Counted from the stretch's first letter, positions 53,020 to 62,988 are shown. The stretch is DNA of 64,000 nucleotides from Emiliania huxleyi CCMP1516 (GCF_000372725.1 NW_005199770.1:224923-288922), one strand, 5' to 3'. Notes: generated by a model not told the origin, from the letters alone. Made by a program: numbers and translations.

Positions 53020-53126
53020 GGGATCATCTGGCTTCCGGAATACTTCCGCGAAGCTGCCCCCAGCAGGCGTTTGACCAAAATCCAAATTTCCCTACTCCAG
53101 TTGAGGCGGCCCTCGGACCCGAGAAG
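53020..53126. repeat. Direct repeat, copy 1
   Basis: GGGATCATCTGGCTTCCGG to GGACCCGAGAAG, repeated almost exactly at 53388-53497. The second copy differs by an inserted GTGA. The two copies are about 368 bp apart. Confidence 0.9.
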
Positions 53127-53387
53127 GTCTTTTCTCGCAGCTGCGAGACATGCTTTCTCGGAGCGGGGCATCCAAAACAACAGGGCGGAAGGGAGGGGTG
53201 ACCATACGCGCAGCGCAGGAGGGGTGCCCCTAAGGGGGCACAAAGGTAGCTCAAAGGGGAGTGAACAAGACGCCGCACAGGCGACGTGCACGCTCGCCGC
53301 CTGCGCTCGCCGCGTCGCTCTCTCCCTCCCCTTCTTTGCTTGAACCCACCACCATCCCCTGTCACCTCTGTGTGTGTGTGCCTGCTG

Positions 53388-53497
53388 GGGGATCATCTGG
53401 CTTCCGGTGAATACTTCCGCGAAGCTGCCCCCAGCAGGCGTTTGACCAAAATCCAAATTTCCCTACTCCAGTTGAGGCGGCCCTCGGACCCGAGAAG
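53388..53497. repeat. Direct repeat, copy 2
   Basis: Near-identical to 53020-53126. Both copies lie downstream of the 3' end of the copper ATPase gene, in sequence with no recognised gene. Confidence 0.9.
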
Positions 53498-53700
53498 CTC
53501 CTCTACCTTTTGACAACCGCTCCTACGTCCCCCCCCTGGCCAGGCCTAACCGAGACCTTTACCTCCCTCTACAGTACGTCCGCTATCTCTACACGTTGTG
53601 GGCCGTCCCCGAGCACGTGATTCGCTCGCATTCTACCCGTAACCCGATGGCTTCACCGCGTGTGCCGCCGCGCTCTGGAGGCTCCGCGCACGCACCAGCG

Positions 53701-56700
53701 TCAGACACGCATCGACGCCACCGGCGCAGCCTGGAGAGGGGCCTCGGGATCGTTCGCCCGCTCGGGCTGCGAGCACTGCGACGCGCGCAAGCTCAGCACC
53801 TCTGTGCCCTCGGAGTCGGTGGCAGAGTCGAAGCGGCCGTACGCGCGCGGGTCTGCCGGCTCGACGGTAGTCCCGCGCGCGAGGGGCAGCGGCTTTGGCG
53901 GCTGGTAGAGGCGGAGGAGCAGCGACGAGCAGACAACCGAGACCGAGGAGAGGGCCATCGCCGCGCCCGCAAACATCGGCGGGAACTGGATGTGCAGCCC
54001 GGGGTAGAGCACGCCGGCGGCGAGCGGAATGCCAACCACGTTGTAGATGAAGGCCCAGACAAAGTTGATCCTGACGACGTATCGCGGACACATTGGGATG
54101 AGGGACGCAGCGAGGGGAGACGGCGCCTCGCGGAGGTGGCTGGGCACTGACCGGATGCGACGCATCGCGACGCGCGAGAGGTGGAGCGCCGTGACGACGT
54201 CCTGTAGCGAGCTCTTCATCAGGACCACGTCTGCCGTCTCGATAGCCACGTCCGTCCCCGACCCGACCGCGATGCCGACGTCGGCGGCCGCAAGCGCGGG
54301 CGCGTCGTTGACGCCGTCGCCCACGAAACCAATCTTGGCGCCGGCTTCGCGCAACTCCTGCACCTTGGCGAGCTTTCCGGCGGGCTTGACGCCCGCCACA
54401 ACGCGCGCGGCGTGCAGGCCAGCCTCGGCCGCGATGTGCGCTGCGGTGCGCTCATTGTCGCCCGAGATCATCCACACCTCGATGCCGCGCTGCTGCAGCT
54501 GCTTCACCACCGGGCGCGCGTCGGGCTTGAGCGAATCCGCCACGGCCAACGCGCCGGCGAGGAGCAGCGTCGGCGGTCCGTCTTCCGCCTCCGCCACGGC
54601 GGCGCTCTTGCCGGTCCCCTCCACCGCCGCCACCAGCTCCGCCGCCGCCGCCGACCCGACCACTGTCGCCAGGCCGGCCTCGAGGTTGACCGTGGCCGAG
54701 GCGACCCCCTCGACGGCGCGCAGCGCCTCCTCGACGCGCGCGCTGCAGTGACCGCACGTCATCCCGCCAACGCGCAGCGTTGTGGTGCGCGACGCAGGGG
54801 CATGGCCGGCTGCGTCGGTGGCGGCGGCGGCAGTGGCGGCGGTAGCGGCGGCGGTGGCGTGGGAGGCGTCGGCGGTGGGCTCAAGCGCGACAAAGACAAC
54901 GGTGTGTCCCCGCCGCTCGAGGGCCGCCACCTCGCCCTCCTGCTCCGCGGTGAGGAAGAGCCCGTTCTCGCCCATCCACGAGCGGTTGCCGAGCAGCACC
55001 GCGCGCCCGTCCACGAGGCACTGCAGCCCCTGCCCCGCCGCCGCCACGAAGTCGGTCGGCTCGACCGTCCCCACCTCGCGCAGCTGCGCGTGCGCCGTCA
55101 GCGCGCGCGCGATCGGGTGCTCCGAGCCGCGCTCCGCGGAGCCCGCGGCGCGCAGCAGCGCCTCCTCAGACACGCCGCCCGCCCAATGTAGCACGCGTGC
55201 CACCGCGAGCTTGCCACTCGTGAGCGTGCCCGTCTTGTCGAAGCAGACGGCGCTCACCGCCGCCGCGCGCTCGAGCACGTCGCCGCCCTTGATGAGGATG
55301 CCTAATTAATAAATTGACTAAGTAATAATAAATTAGCCTGAGCACGTCGCCGCCCTTGATGAGGATGCCGTGCGCCGCGCCGACGCCGCCCGCAACCATG
55401 ACCGCGGTCGGCGTGGCGAGGCCGAGTGCGCACGGGCAGGCGATCACGAGGACGGCGCAGCCAAACATGAAGGCAAGCAGCTGGTCGTCGTCGACCTGGA
55501 GAGTGCCCATCGGGCTGGTCGTGTTGCCGTCCGGCCGCGGCATGGCGCCCACCGCGCCGGTGATGGCCCACGCCGCCCAGGTGGCGACGGCGATGCCGAT
55601 GACGACGGGCACGAACACGGCCGAGATGCGGTCGGCAAAGGCCTGGATCTGCGGCTTGCGGTGCTGCGCGTCGGCCACGACGCGCATGATTTGCGCCAGC
55701 GTCGAGTCGGCGCCGACGGCCGTGACGAGCACATACAGCACTCCGGAGCCGTTGATGGTGCCGCCGACGACGCGGTCGTCGGACCGCTTGGGCTGCGGCA
55801 GCGACTCGCCCGTGATCATCGACTCGTCCACCGCGGAGACGCCGTACAGCACGCGGCCGTCCACCGGCACCTGCATCGAGTCACTTCCTAGACACTTCCT
55901 AGACACTTCCTACAGCACGCGCCCGTCCACCGGCACCTGCGCGCCCGGCAGCACCTTGACAACGTCGCCCTGCCGCAGCCCGGAGACGGGCACCTCGGCG
56001 GGCACCTGAGGGGCGTGTCGCGGGCGCGTCACGGACGTGCCCGCGCCGCAGCCAGAGACGGCCACCTCGGCGGGCAGCCTGCTCGATGTCCTTGCAGGTC
56101 GTGAGCTGCAGCGCCGTGGGCGGCTGCAGGTTGAGCAGCTGCGAGATTGCGGAGGAGGCGCGCCCCTTGGCGGCCGACTCGAGGAACTTGCCGAGCAACA
56201 GGAAGGTGATGAGCATCGCCGCCTACTCGCGCGCGGAGGCGTGAAGAGAGGCCGCCCGCCGCCGGCCCGCTCCCGAGGGGCATCGCTGCCGTCTCGAACT
56301 GCTCGTTGCCCTTGCCCTGCGCGCCCTTGGTGGCCAGCGCGACGATGAGGAAGACGATCGAGTAGCCTACGCGGCGCGCGGCGGGCGTGCGGTGGAGGTG
56401 CACGCGTCGCGTGCGCAACGGAGGGCGATCGTAGCGTGCGCCGTATGCGGCGAAGGTTCCGAGCGAGACGAGGACGTCCATGTTGAAGGTGCGGTGGCGC
56501 AGCGAGGCGAGGCAGCCGCGGTGGAAGGGGAGGCCGAAGAAGCACTGCACCGGCGTGGTGAGCAGCAAGTTGACGAGGACGAGCACGGTCAGCCCCGGCA
56601 AGACCTCGGCGGACAGCGCCGCCTGGGCAGGGGGCGGGGCGGGGGGTGGGGGGTGGGGGGTGGGGGGGCGGGCGAGAGCGGCGGTGGGAGCGGCGGCCGC

Positions 56701-59700
56701 AGAAGCAGCGAGGGAGGGAGAGGCAGCTGGAGGGGGAGCGAAGGCAGCCGCGGCGAGGCCTCTCGCCTTTGTGGCCGCGGTGTGCTTGAGCACCATCGAG
56801 AGCAGGAACACGGGCAGCGTGAAGAGGAGGCTCAGCCAGAAGCGGCGGCGCCAGTAGGCCGCCTCGCGCCCGAAGGAGCGTGCGGCCGCCCCCGCCGCCT
56901 CGTCGCCCGCCTGCGGCTCCGCGCTGTAGCCGAGCGCGCTCACCTTTGCGACGATGGTCGGCACGTCCACCAGCCGCTCGTCGTACCTGCAGGAGAGGTG
57001 CGGGGGGCGGGGCGGGAGCCGTGCCGGCGGCATGTGGCCCGTCTCGCGCGCAGCCCGTCGCACTTGACGTGCCCGCTAGGAAGTGTCTAGGAAGTGTCTA
57101 GGAAGTGTCTAGGAAGTGTCTAGGAAGTGTCTAGGAAGTGTCTAGGAGGTGTCTAGGAAGTGTCTAGGAAGTGTCTAGGAAGTGTCTAGGAAGTGTCGCA
57201 CTTGACGTGCCCGCTCATCGCCATGAGCGAGACGCTCGCGCCCTCCACGCCCGGCAGCGCCTTGAGCCCGCCCTCCACCGCGGACACGCACGACGCGCAC
57301 GTCATCCCTCCGAGGGCGAGGGTGACCTCCCTGCTGTACACCGCGCTCGAATCCTCCGCCAGCGGCGACGCCGCCGGCAGCAGCGGCTGGCTCAAGCCAT
57401 CGCCGCCGCCAACCGACTCGGAGCTGTCGTCGCCGACGAGCGCCGCCTCGTACCTACCCGACATGTCGTGGACGTGTCGTGGACGTGTCGCGGGCGAGTC
57501 GCGGGCGGCGGGTCGTGCACCCGGCAGCGCCGATCGCCGCCAGCAGCGCCTCCACCGGCGCCGCCCCGCGCACGGAGAGCTCGTTCGTCTCGAGGCTGTG
57601 GTGGACGACGCCTACAGCAGGAAGGTTCCAAGAAAGGTCTAGGAAAGGTCTAGGAAGCTCGTTCGTCTCGAGGCTGTGGTGGACGACGCCTACAGGAAGG
57701 TTCCAAGAAAGGTCTAGGAAAGGTCTAGGAAGCTCGTTCGTCTCGAGGCTGTGGTGGACGACGCCTACAGGAAGGTTCCAAGAAAGGTCTAGGAAAGGTC
57801 TAGGAAGCTCGTTCGTCTCGAGGCTGTGGTGGACGACGCCTACAGGAAGGTTCCAAGAAAGGTCTAGGAAAGGTCTAGGAAGCTCGTTCGTCTCGAGGCT
57901 GTGGTGGACGACGCCTACAGGAAGGTTCCAAGAAAGGTCTAGGAAAGGTCTAGGAAGCTCGTTCGTCTCGAGGCTGTGGCGGACGACGCCTACAGGAAGG
58001 TTCCAAGAAAGGTCTAGGAAAGGTCTAGGAAGCTCGTTCGTCTCGAGGCTGTGGTGGACGACGCCTACAGGAAGGTTCCAAGAAAGGTCTAGGAAAGGTC
58101 TAGGAAGCTCGTTCGTCTCGAGGCTGTGGTGGACGACGCCTACAGGAAGGTTCCAAGAAAGGTCTAGGAAAGGTCTAGGAAGCTCGTTCGTCTCGAGGCT
58201 GTGGTGGACGACGCCTACAGGAAGGTTCCAAGAAAGGTCTAGGAAAGGTCTAGGAAGCTCGTTCGTCTCGAGGCTGTGGTGGACGACGCCTACAGGAAGG
58301 TTCCAAGAAAGGTCTAGGAAAGGTCTAGGAAGCTCGTTCGTCTCGAGGCTGTGGTGGACGACGCCTACAGGAAGGTTCCAAGAAAGGTCTAGGAAAGGTC
58401 TAGGAAGCTCGTTCGTCTCGAGGCTGTGGTGGACGACGCCTACAGGAAGGTTCCAAGAAAGGTCTAGGAAAGGTCTAGGAAGCTCGTTCGTCTCGAGGCT
58501 GTGGTGGACGACGCCTACAGGAAGGTTCCAAGAAAGGTCTAGGAAAGGTCTAGGAAGCTCGTTCGTCTCGAGGCTGTGGTGGACGACGCCTACAGGAAGG
58601 TTCCAAGAAAGGTCTAGGAAAGGTCTAGGAAGCTCGTTCGTCTCGAGGCTGTGGTGGACGACGCCTACAGGAAGGTTCCAAGAAAGGTCTAGGAAAGGTC
58701 TAGGAAGCTCGTTCGTCTCGAGGCTGTGGTGGACGACGCCTACAGGAAGGTTCCAAGAAAGGTCTAGGAAAGGTCTAGGAAGCTCGTTCGTCTCGAGGCT
58801 GTGGTGGACGACGCCTACAGGAAGGTTCCAAGAAAGGTCTAGGAAAGGTCTAGGAAGCTCGTTCGTCTCGAGGCTGTGGTGGACGACGCCTACAGGAAGG
58901 TTCCAAGAAAGGTCTAGGAAAGGTCTAGGAAGCTCGTTCGTCTCGAGGCTGTGGTGGACGACGCCTACAGGAAGGTTCCAAGAAAGGTCTAGGAAAGGTC
59001 TAGGAAGCTCGTTCGTCTCGAGGCTGTGGTGGACGACGCCTACAGGAAGGTTCCAAGAAAGGTCTAGGAAAGGTCTAGGAAGCTCGTTCGTCTCGAGGCT
59101 GTGGTGGACGACGCCTACAGGAAGGTTCCAAGAAAGGTCTAGGAAAGGTCTAGGAAGCTCGTTCGTCTCGAGGCTGTGGTGGACGACGCCTACAGGAAGG
59201 TTCCAAGAAAGGTCTAGGAAAGGTCTAGGAAGCTCGTTCGTCTCGAGGCTGTGGTGGACGACGCCTACAGGAAGGTTCCAAGAAAGGTCTAGGAAAGGTC
59301 TAGGAAGCTCGTTCGTCTCGAGGCTGTGGTGGACGACGCCTACAGGAAGGTTCCAAGAAAGGTCTAGGAAAGGTCTAGGAAGCTCGTCTCGAGGCTGTGG
59401 CGGACGACGCCTACAGGAAGGTTCCAAGAAAGGTCTAGGAAAGGTCTAGGAAGCTCGTCTCGAGGCTGTGGCGGACGACGCCCTCGACGCCACCCACCAT
59501 CCGCACCGCGCGCTCCACCTGCTCACACGTCGGGGCGTGGAGGGACGCACCTCGCGACACCCGTGCCGCGCCGCCACGCAGCCTTTGCGCGGCAGCCGTT
59601 GCAAACCATCCCCTCCGCGCGCAGCCGCACGACCCGCGGCGCGTGCTCCTCCGAGGCCGCGGGCGCGGGCGCCGGCCGCGCGACAAAGCTGCGACAGGGA

Positions 59701-60889
59701 TCGGGTGTGCGAGCGTGGGGAGGGGAGGTGTGGCGGCGACAGGCGGGCACGACTGGCGCGGCAGCGCAGCGGTAGCAGTGATGGGCGAGGCAGGGGCGAC
59801 GGAGACGAGGGTACACGCGCCTGCCGGCGGCGGCGATGGCGGGCAGGAGCCGCTCGGCGGTGACGGCGCCGCTGACGGTCACTATCTTTGAGATCAGGTT
59901 GACGGCCACGTAGTCAACCTCGGGAGGGACGGGGAGGAAGTGAGAAGGGGGGGCGGGAGATGGAGGCGGGGAGGAGGAGGGGGGAGGGGGCGGGGGGGGG
60001 GGGGGGGGGGGGAGGCCTCGGGCAGCGCCCCAAGGACTCGCTTGAGTGTCGCCCGACAGCCGACACAAACCATGCCCTCGACAATGACCGAGACCACGCG
60101 GGTGGGGGCCGGCCGACGGACCGCCGCCACCGTATCCTTTGCCACGCCGCTCTCCGCCACGGCGGCGCTCTTGCCGGCCCCCTCCACCGCCGCCACCAGC
60201 TCCGCCGCCGCCGCCGACCCGACCACTGTCGCCAGGCCGGCCTCGAGGTTGACCGTGGCCGAGGCGACCCCCTCGACGGCGCGCAGCGCCTCCTCGACGC
60301 GCGCGCTGCAGTGACCGCACGTCATCCCGCCAACGCGCAGCGTTGTGGTGCGCGACGCAGGGGCATGGCCGGCTGCGTCGGTGGCAGCGGCGGCAGCGGT
60401 GGCGGCGGCGGCATCAGAGCCCGGTGAGTCTGGCGGCGAGAGCTGCGCAGCCGGCGGGGGCGAGGTTGTGACGGCGGCGCTCTTGCCGGCCCCCTCCACC
60501 GCCGCCACCAGCTCCGCCGCCGCCGCCGACCCGACCACTGTCGCCAGGCCGGCCTCGAGGTTGACCGTGGCCGAGGCGACCCCCTCGACGGCGCGCAGCG
60601 CCTCCTCGACGCGCGCGCTGCAGTGACCGCACGTCATCCCGCCAACGCGCAGCGTTGTGAGCGAGCAGCCCGGCGGTAGAATCACCCTGCCCGTGGCCTC
60701 GAGCGCCGCGCTGAGCGCCTCGCGCGACACCGACCCACGGATGGTCGCCTCACCCGCCAAGACATCAACCGAGCAAGAGACGACGCCCTCGACGCCGAGG
60801 ATAGCCTGCCGGACGATCTCCTTGCAGCCGCCGCACGTTATCCCGCTGATGGCCACCGTCGAGGTGTGTTCATCCACGACCCGGGCCAT
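53701..60889 (-). CDS. Copper-type P1B-ATPase with seven heavy-metal-associated (HMA) domains
   Basis: ATP-driven Cu(I) exporter. Thirteen exons: 60889-60017, 59918-59821, 59688-59583, 59518-59482, 57611-57521, 57453-57202, 56986-56436, 56366-56290, 56222-56079, 56005-55937, 55870-55369, 55301-54152, 54070-53701. All phases agree: 4320 bp, 1439 residues. Six N-terminal HMA domains carry CGGC, CGHC, CGHC, CVGC, CNGC and CASC. Core motifs: [24 protein letters not shown] (copper-site CPC), [11 protein letters not shown] (phosphorylated Asp), [19 protein letters not shown], and MALSSVSVV in the last helix. A seventh HMA (CGHC), almost identical to HMA2/HMA3, is inserted in the nucleotide-binding domain (54600-54860). 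Eight of twelve introns are GC-AG, and one (57612-59481) is a minisatellite. Membrane location (Golgi, plastid or plasma) is not determinable; there is no clear targeting peptide. Confidence 0.9.
55302..55368 (-). repeat. 67-bp GC-AG intron bounded by a 30-bp exon duplication
   Basis: In gene sense the intron starts with GCATCCTCATCAAGGGCGGC, repeated exactly after its 3' TTAG. The unique middle is AT-rich (TAATTTATTATTACTTAG), unlike anything else in this GC-rich gene. Splicing restores [14 protein letters not shown]. Confidence 0.85.
55871..55936 (-). repeat. 66-bp GT-AG intron bounded by a 27-bp exon duplication
   Basis: CAG|GTGCCGGTGGACGG occurs at both the 5' and 3' boundaries; the second copy is the real exon ([12 protein letters not shown]). 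The middle carries three TAGGAAGTG units of the 11-bp motif seen in the array at 57076-57197. An in-frame stop in the intron requires its removal. Confidence 0.85.
57076..57197. repeat. 11-bp tandem array inside an ATPase intron
   Basis: Eleven copies of CTAGGAAGTGT (plus strand), one with a single change, lie in intron 56987-57201. The array is flanked by two copies of AGCGGGCACGTCAAGTGCGA (gene sense), so the exon end and GT donor are duplicated on either side. The same 11-mer occurs in the opposite orientation relative to the gene in intron 55871-55936. Confidence 0.9.
57612..59481 (-). repeat. 75-bp minisatellite (about 25 units) forming a 1.87-kb GC-AG intron
   Basis: Each unit (gene sense) is a copy of exon sequence, GCGTCGTCCACCACAGCCTC plus GAGACGAACGAG, followed by a spacer of two CTAGACCTTTC units and CTTGGAACCTTCCTGTAG. 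Units are almost identical. Splicing the first GC (after GTCGAGG) to the last TAG joins GGVEG to [15 protein letters not shown], completing HMA domain 5 in frame. The array is open on both strands because 75 is a multiple of three. Confidence 0.9.
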
Positions 60890-61163
60890 GTGTCTATGTC
60901 TATCAGTCGGTTGATATCTGGACTGTGTTCGCGCCGAGGGTTGGTTGCTCGAGCAGTGCTGAGAGAAGAAACCACAAGGCGGCGGCAGAAGAGAGGTGAA
61001 TGAATTTTGTACTCGTGACTATCTCGGCGCAGCGGACCAAGCACAACGACCACGCAGGGGCAGAGCGGCGGCCGCCTCGGGGCAAGTGCGCGCGCTGCAC
61101 AAGAGCGCTCGGAACCGGGGTCCGCAGCCTTTCCCGCGCTCTGGAGAGCGGCTGCGCGCCGCT
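60890..61163. other. Short intergenic region
   Basis: 274 bp between the 3' end of the light-harvesting gene and the start of the ATPase gene, both on the minus strand. It must hold the ATPase promoter. Nothing specific recognised. Confidence 0.4.
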
Positions 61164-62429
61164 CTAGTTGGCCCAGAGGTTGCCGATGGTCCAGAGGCTC
61201 GTGTCGGGGCCCGTCGGCAGGAAGGGCTGCATGTAGTCGCCGTCGTAGCTGGGGATGATGCCCGAGAGGGCGGGGACGGAGCCCGGGATCTTCGACTCGG
61301 AGAGGAAGCCTGCGGCGGGGGCGCGGGGGCGTCGGCGGCGGAGCGCACGCGTTCGCAGCGCGTCTACCGCTGCGTGGCACTGCCGGCACCGGCCCGGCAC
61401 CCCCGCCCAGTGGGCTCTAAGAGTAGGGGGGTTGGGGGAGTAGTGGCGTCGCGGGCGCGCGCCGAAGAGGCCCAGCATCGCGAGGCGGCCGTTGTTGGTC
61501 TCGGTGACGAGCCCCTTTGCCTTCTTCTCGGGCGACGCGTTCTTGCTCCACTTGAACGGGTCAAAGAGGTTGAGTGGCATCGGGTGCACGTTGGCAGAAA
61601 AGGTGGGGAAGTAGCCGGGCTTGCCGCCGCGCATGTAGTGCTGCGGGCGCGGTGGGGAGGGGGGGGGGGGGCAAGGGATGAGCTCTCGCCGCCGTCTGCC
61701 GCACGCCGCGCGAAAGCTGCCGCGAGGCTGCAGCCGGCGCGAGGCCGACAGCTGTGGGGGCGACGGCGCCTTCATGCCGTCGGCGGCGAGGAAGTTCTTG
61801 TCCTCGGAGATGTGCTCGAGGACGCCGATCGCGCCGATGATCTGGAGCTTCGCAAGGAAGGGGATCGAGTCCCACACCTCCGGCGCCGACGCGCCCTCCG
61901 GCACCACATTCTGTGGGCCGATGCCGCCAAAGCGGAAGCCGTTCGCGTGCGCAATGTAGCCGACGAAGCCGGCCATCGCGATGCGGCCGTGCTTAATCTC
62001 GGAGTGGCGCAGCCAGCCTGCGCGCGGAGGGACGGCGATGGATCGGCGCCTCACTTCGTCTCTCTTCCGACTGGCTGCCGCCGTGAGGGCGGCCGCGCGC
62101 ACCGATAACGGCGTCCTGGTCCTGGCCCCAGAGCGGCAGATCCGCCAGGCCAAGCGGGTCCCAGTACCCCACCACTGGGTTGCACTCCTTCGCGAAGGCT
62201 GCGCGGAAGAAGCGGCTGCGGTCAGGGAAGCTCTGTGCAGTGCCGAGGGCATCGGCCGGCGGTGTCCGTGGTGGGTTGTGGTGGCCGGCGGCGGAGTGTG
62301 TGCTGCTGAGGCATGGCGGCTGCGCGCACCCTCCAGGTCGGCCTTGGCCGACATGACCGGGCCGCTCACGGCCGCGCGGGGCGCGACAGCCGGAGCAAAA
62401 GAGAGCGACGATGAGGTGAGAGCGAGCAT
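61164..62429 (-). CDS. Fucoxanthin-chlorophyll a/c-type light-harvesting protein
   Basis: Thylakoid antenna protein. Five exons (62429-62328, 62232-62127, 62017-61770, 61640-61463, 61309-61164) give 259 residues with consistent phases; all four introns are GC-AG. The N-terminus (MLALTSSSLSFAPAVAPRAA) is a plastid-targeting type. Helix 1 has LRHSEIKHGRIAMAGFVGYI and helix 3 has ETNNGRLAMLGLFGF, the paired E..N/H-GR chlorophyll-ligand motifs of the LHC superfamily. VVGYWDPLGLAD is the conserved stretch before helix 1; helix 2 includes LAKLQIIGAIGVLEHISED. The C-terminus is LWTIGNLWAN. It is divergent from the SVIP-like gene. Confidence 0.9.
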   Translation of the reverse strand: MLALTSSSLSFAPAVAPRAAVSGPVMSAKADLEGARSRHASAAHTPPPATTTHHGHRRPMPSALHRASLTAAASSAQPSRRSATQWWGTGTRLAWRICRSGARTRTPLSVRAAALTAAASRKRDEVRRRSIAVPPRAGWLRHSEIKHGRIAMAGFVGYIAHANGFRFGGIGPQNVVPEGASAPEVWDSIPFLAKLQIIGAIGVLEHISEDKNFLAADGMKAPSPPQLSASRRLQPRGSFRAACGRRRRELIPCPPPPSPPRPQHYMRGGKPGYFPTFSANVHPMPLNLFDPFKWSKNASPEKKAKGLVTETNNGRLAMLGLFGARPRRHYSPNPPTLRAHWAGVPGRCRQCHAAVDALRTRALRRRRPRAPAAGFLSESKIPGSVPALSGIIPSYDGDYMQPFLPTGPDTSLWTIGNLWAN

Positions 62430-62748
62430 CCTGCTAGGGCGATCTCAGTGCTTCATTTGGGCTTCACGCAAGCTAGCTGTGAATTCGTGTGCTGGCGGAG
62501 AGAGGGCGGGAGCGCAGGCGGGTTTCCGCAGGTCGGACCTTAAAGCGTTGTAGATCCCTGGGCGAGGGTGGTGCAGAGGGCTTTGTGTCGGTGTCAAGCC
62601 ATATCCACATCTCGATCTTCTATCCCCTTCGGTGCGAGACCGACGATTTCTGTCTCGTTTCTGGGGATGGAGCTTGGAGGACAGATGGGAGCCAGAGCTA
62701 ATTCTTTTCATAAAGAGAGCCGCCCATCCAACGCGGGCGCGCCAGGCC
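62430..62748. promoter_or_regulatory. Bidirectional intergenic region
   Basis: 319 bp between divergent starts of the antenna-protein and SVIP-like genes. No defined element recognised. Confidence 0.4.
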
Positions 62749-62988
62749 ATGGGCTGCTGCGAATCCTGCTTTGGAGGCGGCGAGAGCTCTTACTCCGACC
62801 CGGTCGCCGACGCCGCCGCTCGTCGTGCCGCAGCTGAGGCTGCCGAGCGCCGCGCGCAGCAGTACGCCAACTCGGCGCACGGCCGCGCAGCGCAACGGCA
62901 GGCGCAGGAGATGGACAGAGAGCGGAAGCGACAGATCGCGGGACAAAATACAACACCCGCGATGACGGCGGCGGACTGGCTCAACTAA
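62749..62988 (+). CDS. Small myristoylation-type protein resembling SVIP (p97-interacting)
   Basis: 79 residues beginning MGCCESCFGGGES, which fits N-myristoylation of Gly2 plus Cys acylation. A charged helix follows (AAARRAAAEAAERRAQQYAN, then AHGRAAQRQAQEMDRERKRQ). Size, the MGxC start and the AAERR-type helix resemble the small VCP/p97-interacting protein SVIP, which tethers the p97 ATPase at the ER membrane. The match is by pattern only; another small membrane-anchored helix protein is possible. Single exon. The in-frame sequence upstream lacks a better start. Confidence 0.55.
   Translation: MGCCESCFGGGESSYSDPVADAAARRAAAEAAERRAQQYANSAHGRAAQRQAQEMDRERKRQIAGQNTTPAMTAADWLN

Noticed and set aside
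57479-59449. 656-657 residue ORFs on both strands made of a 25-residue repeat
   Set aside because: They arise because the 75-bp intron unit is a multiple of three and stop-free. The minus-strand version conflicts with the ATPase splice model, which restores an HMA domain exactly.
57612-59481. CRISPR array
   Set aside because: Units are contiguous and almost wholly identical with no unique spacers, in a eukaryotic intron, with no cas genes.
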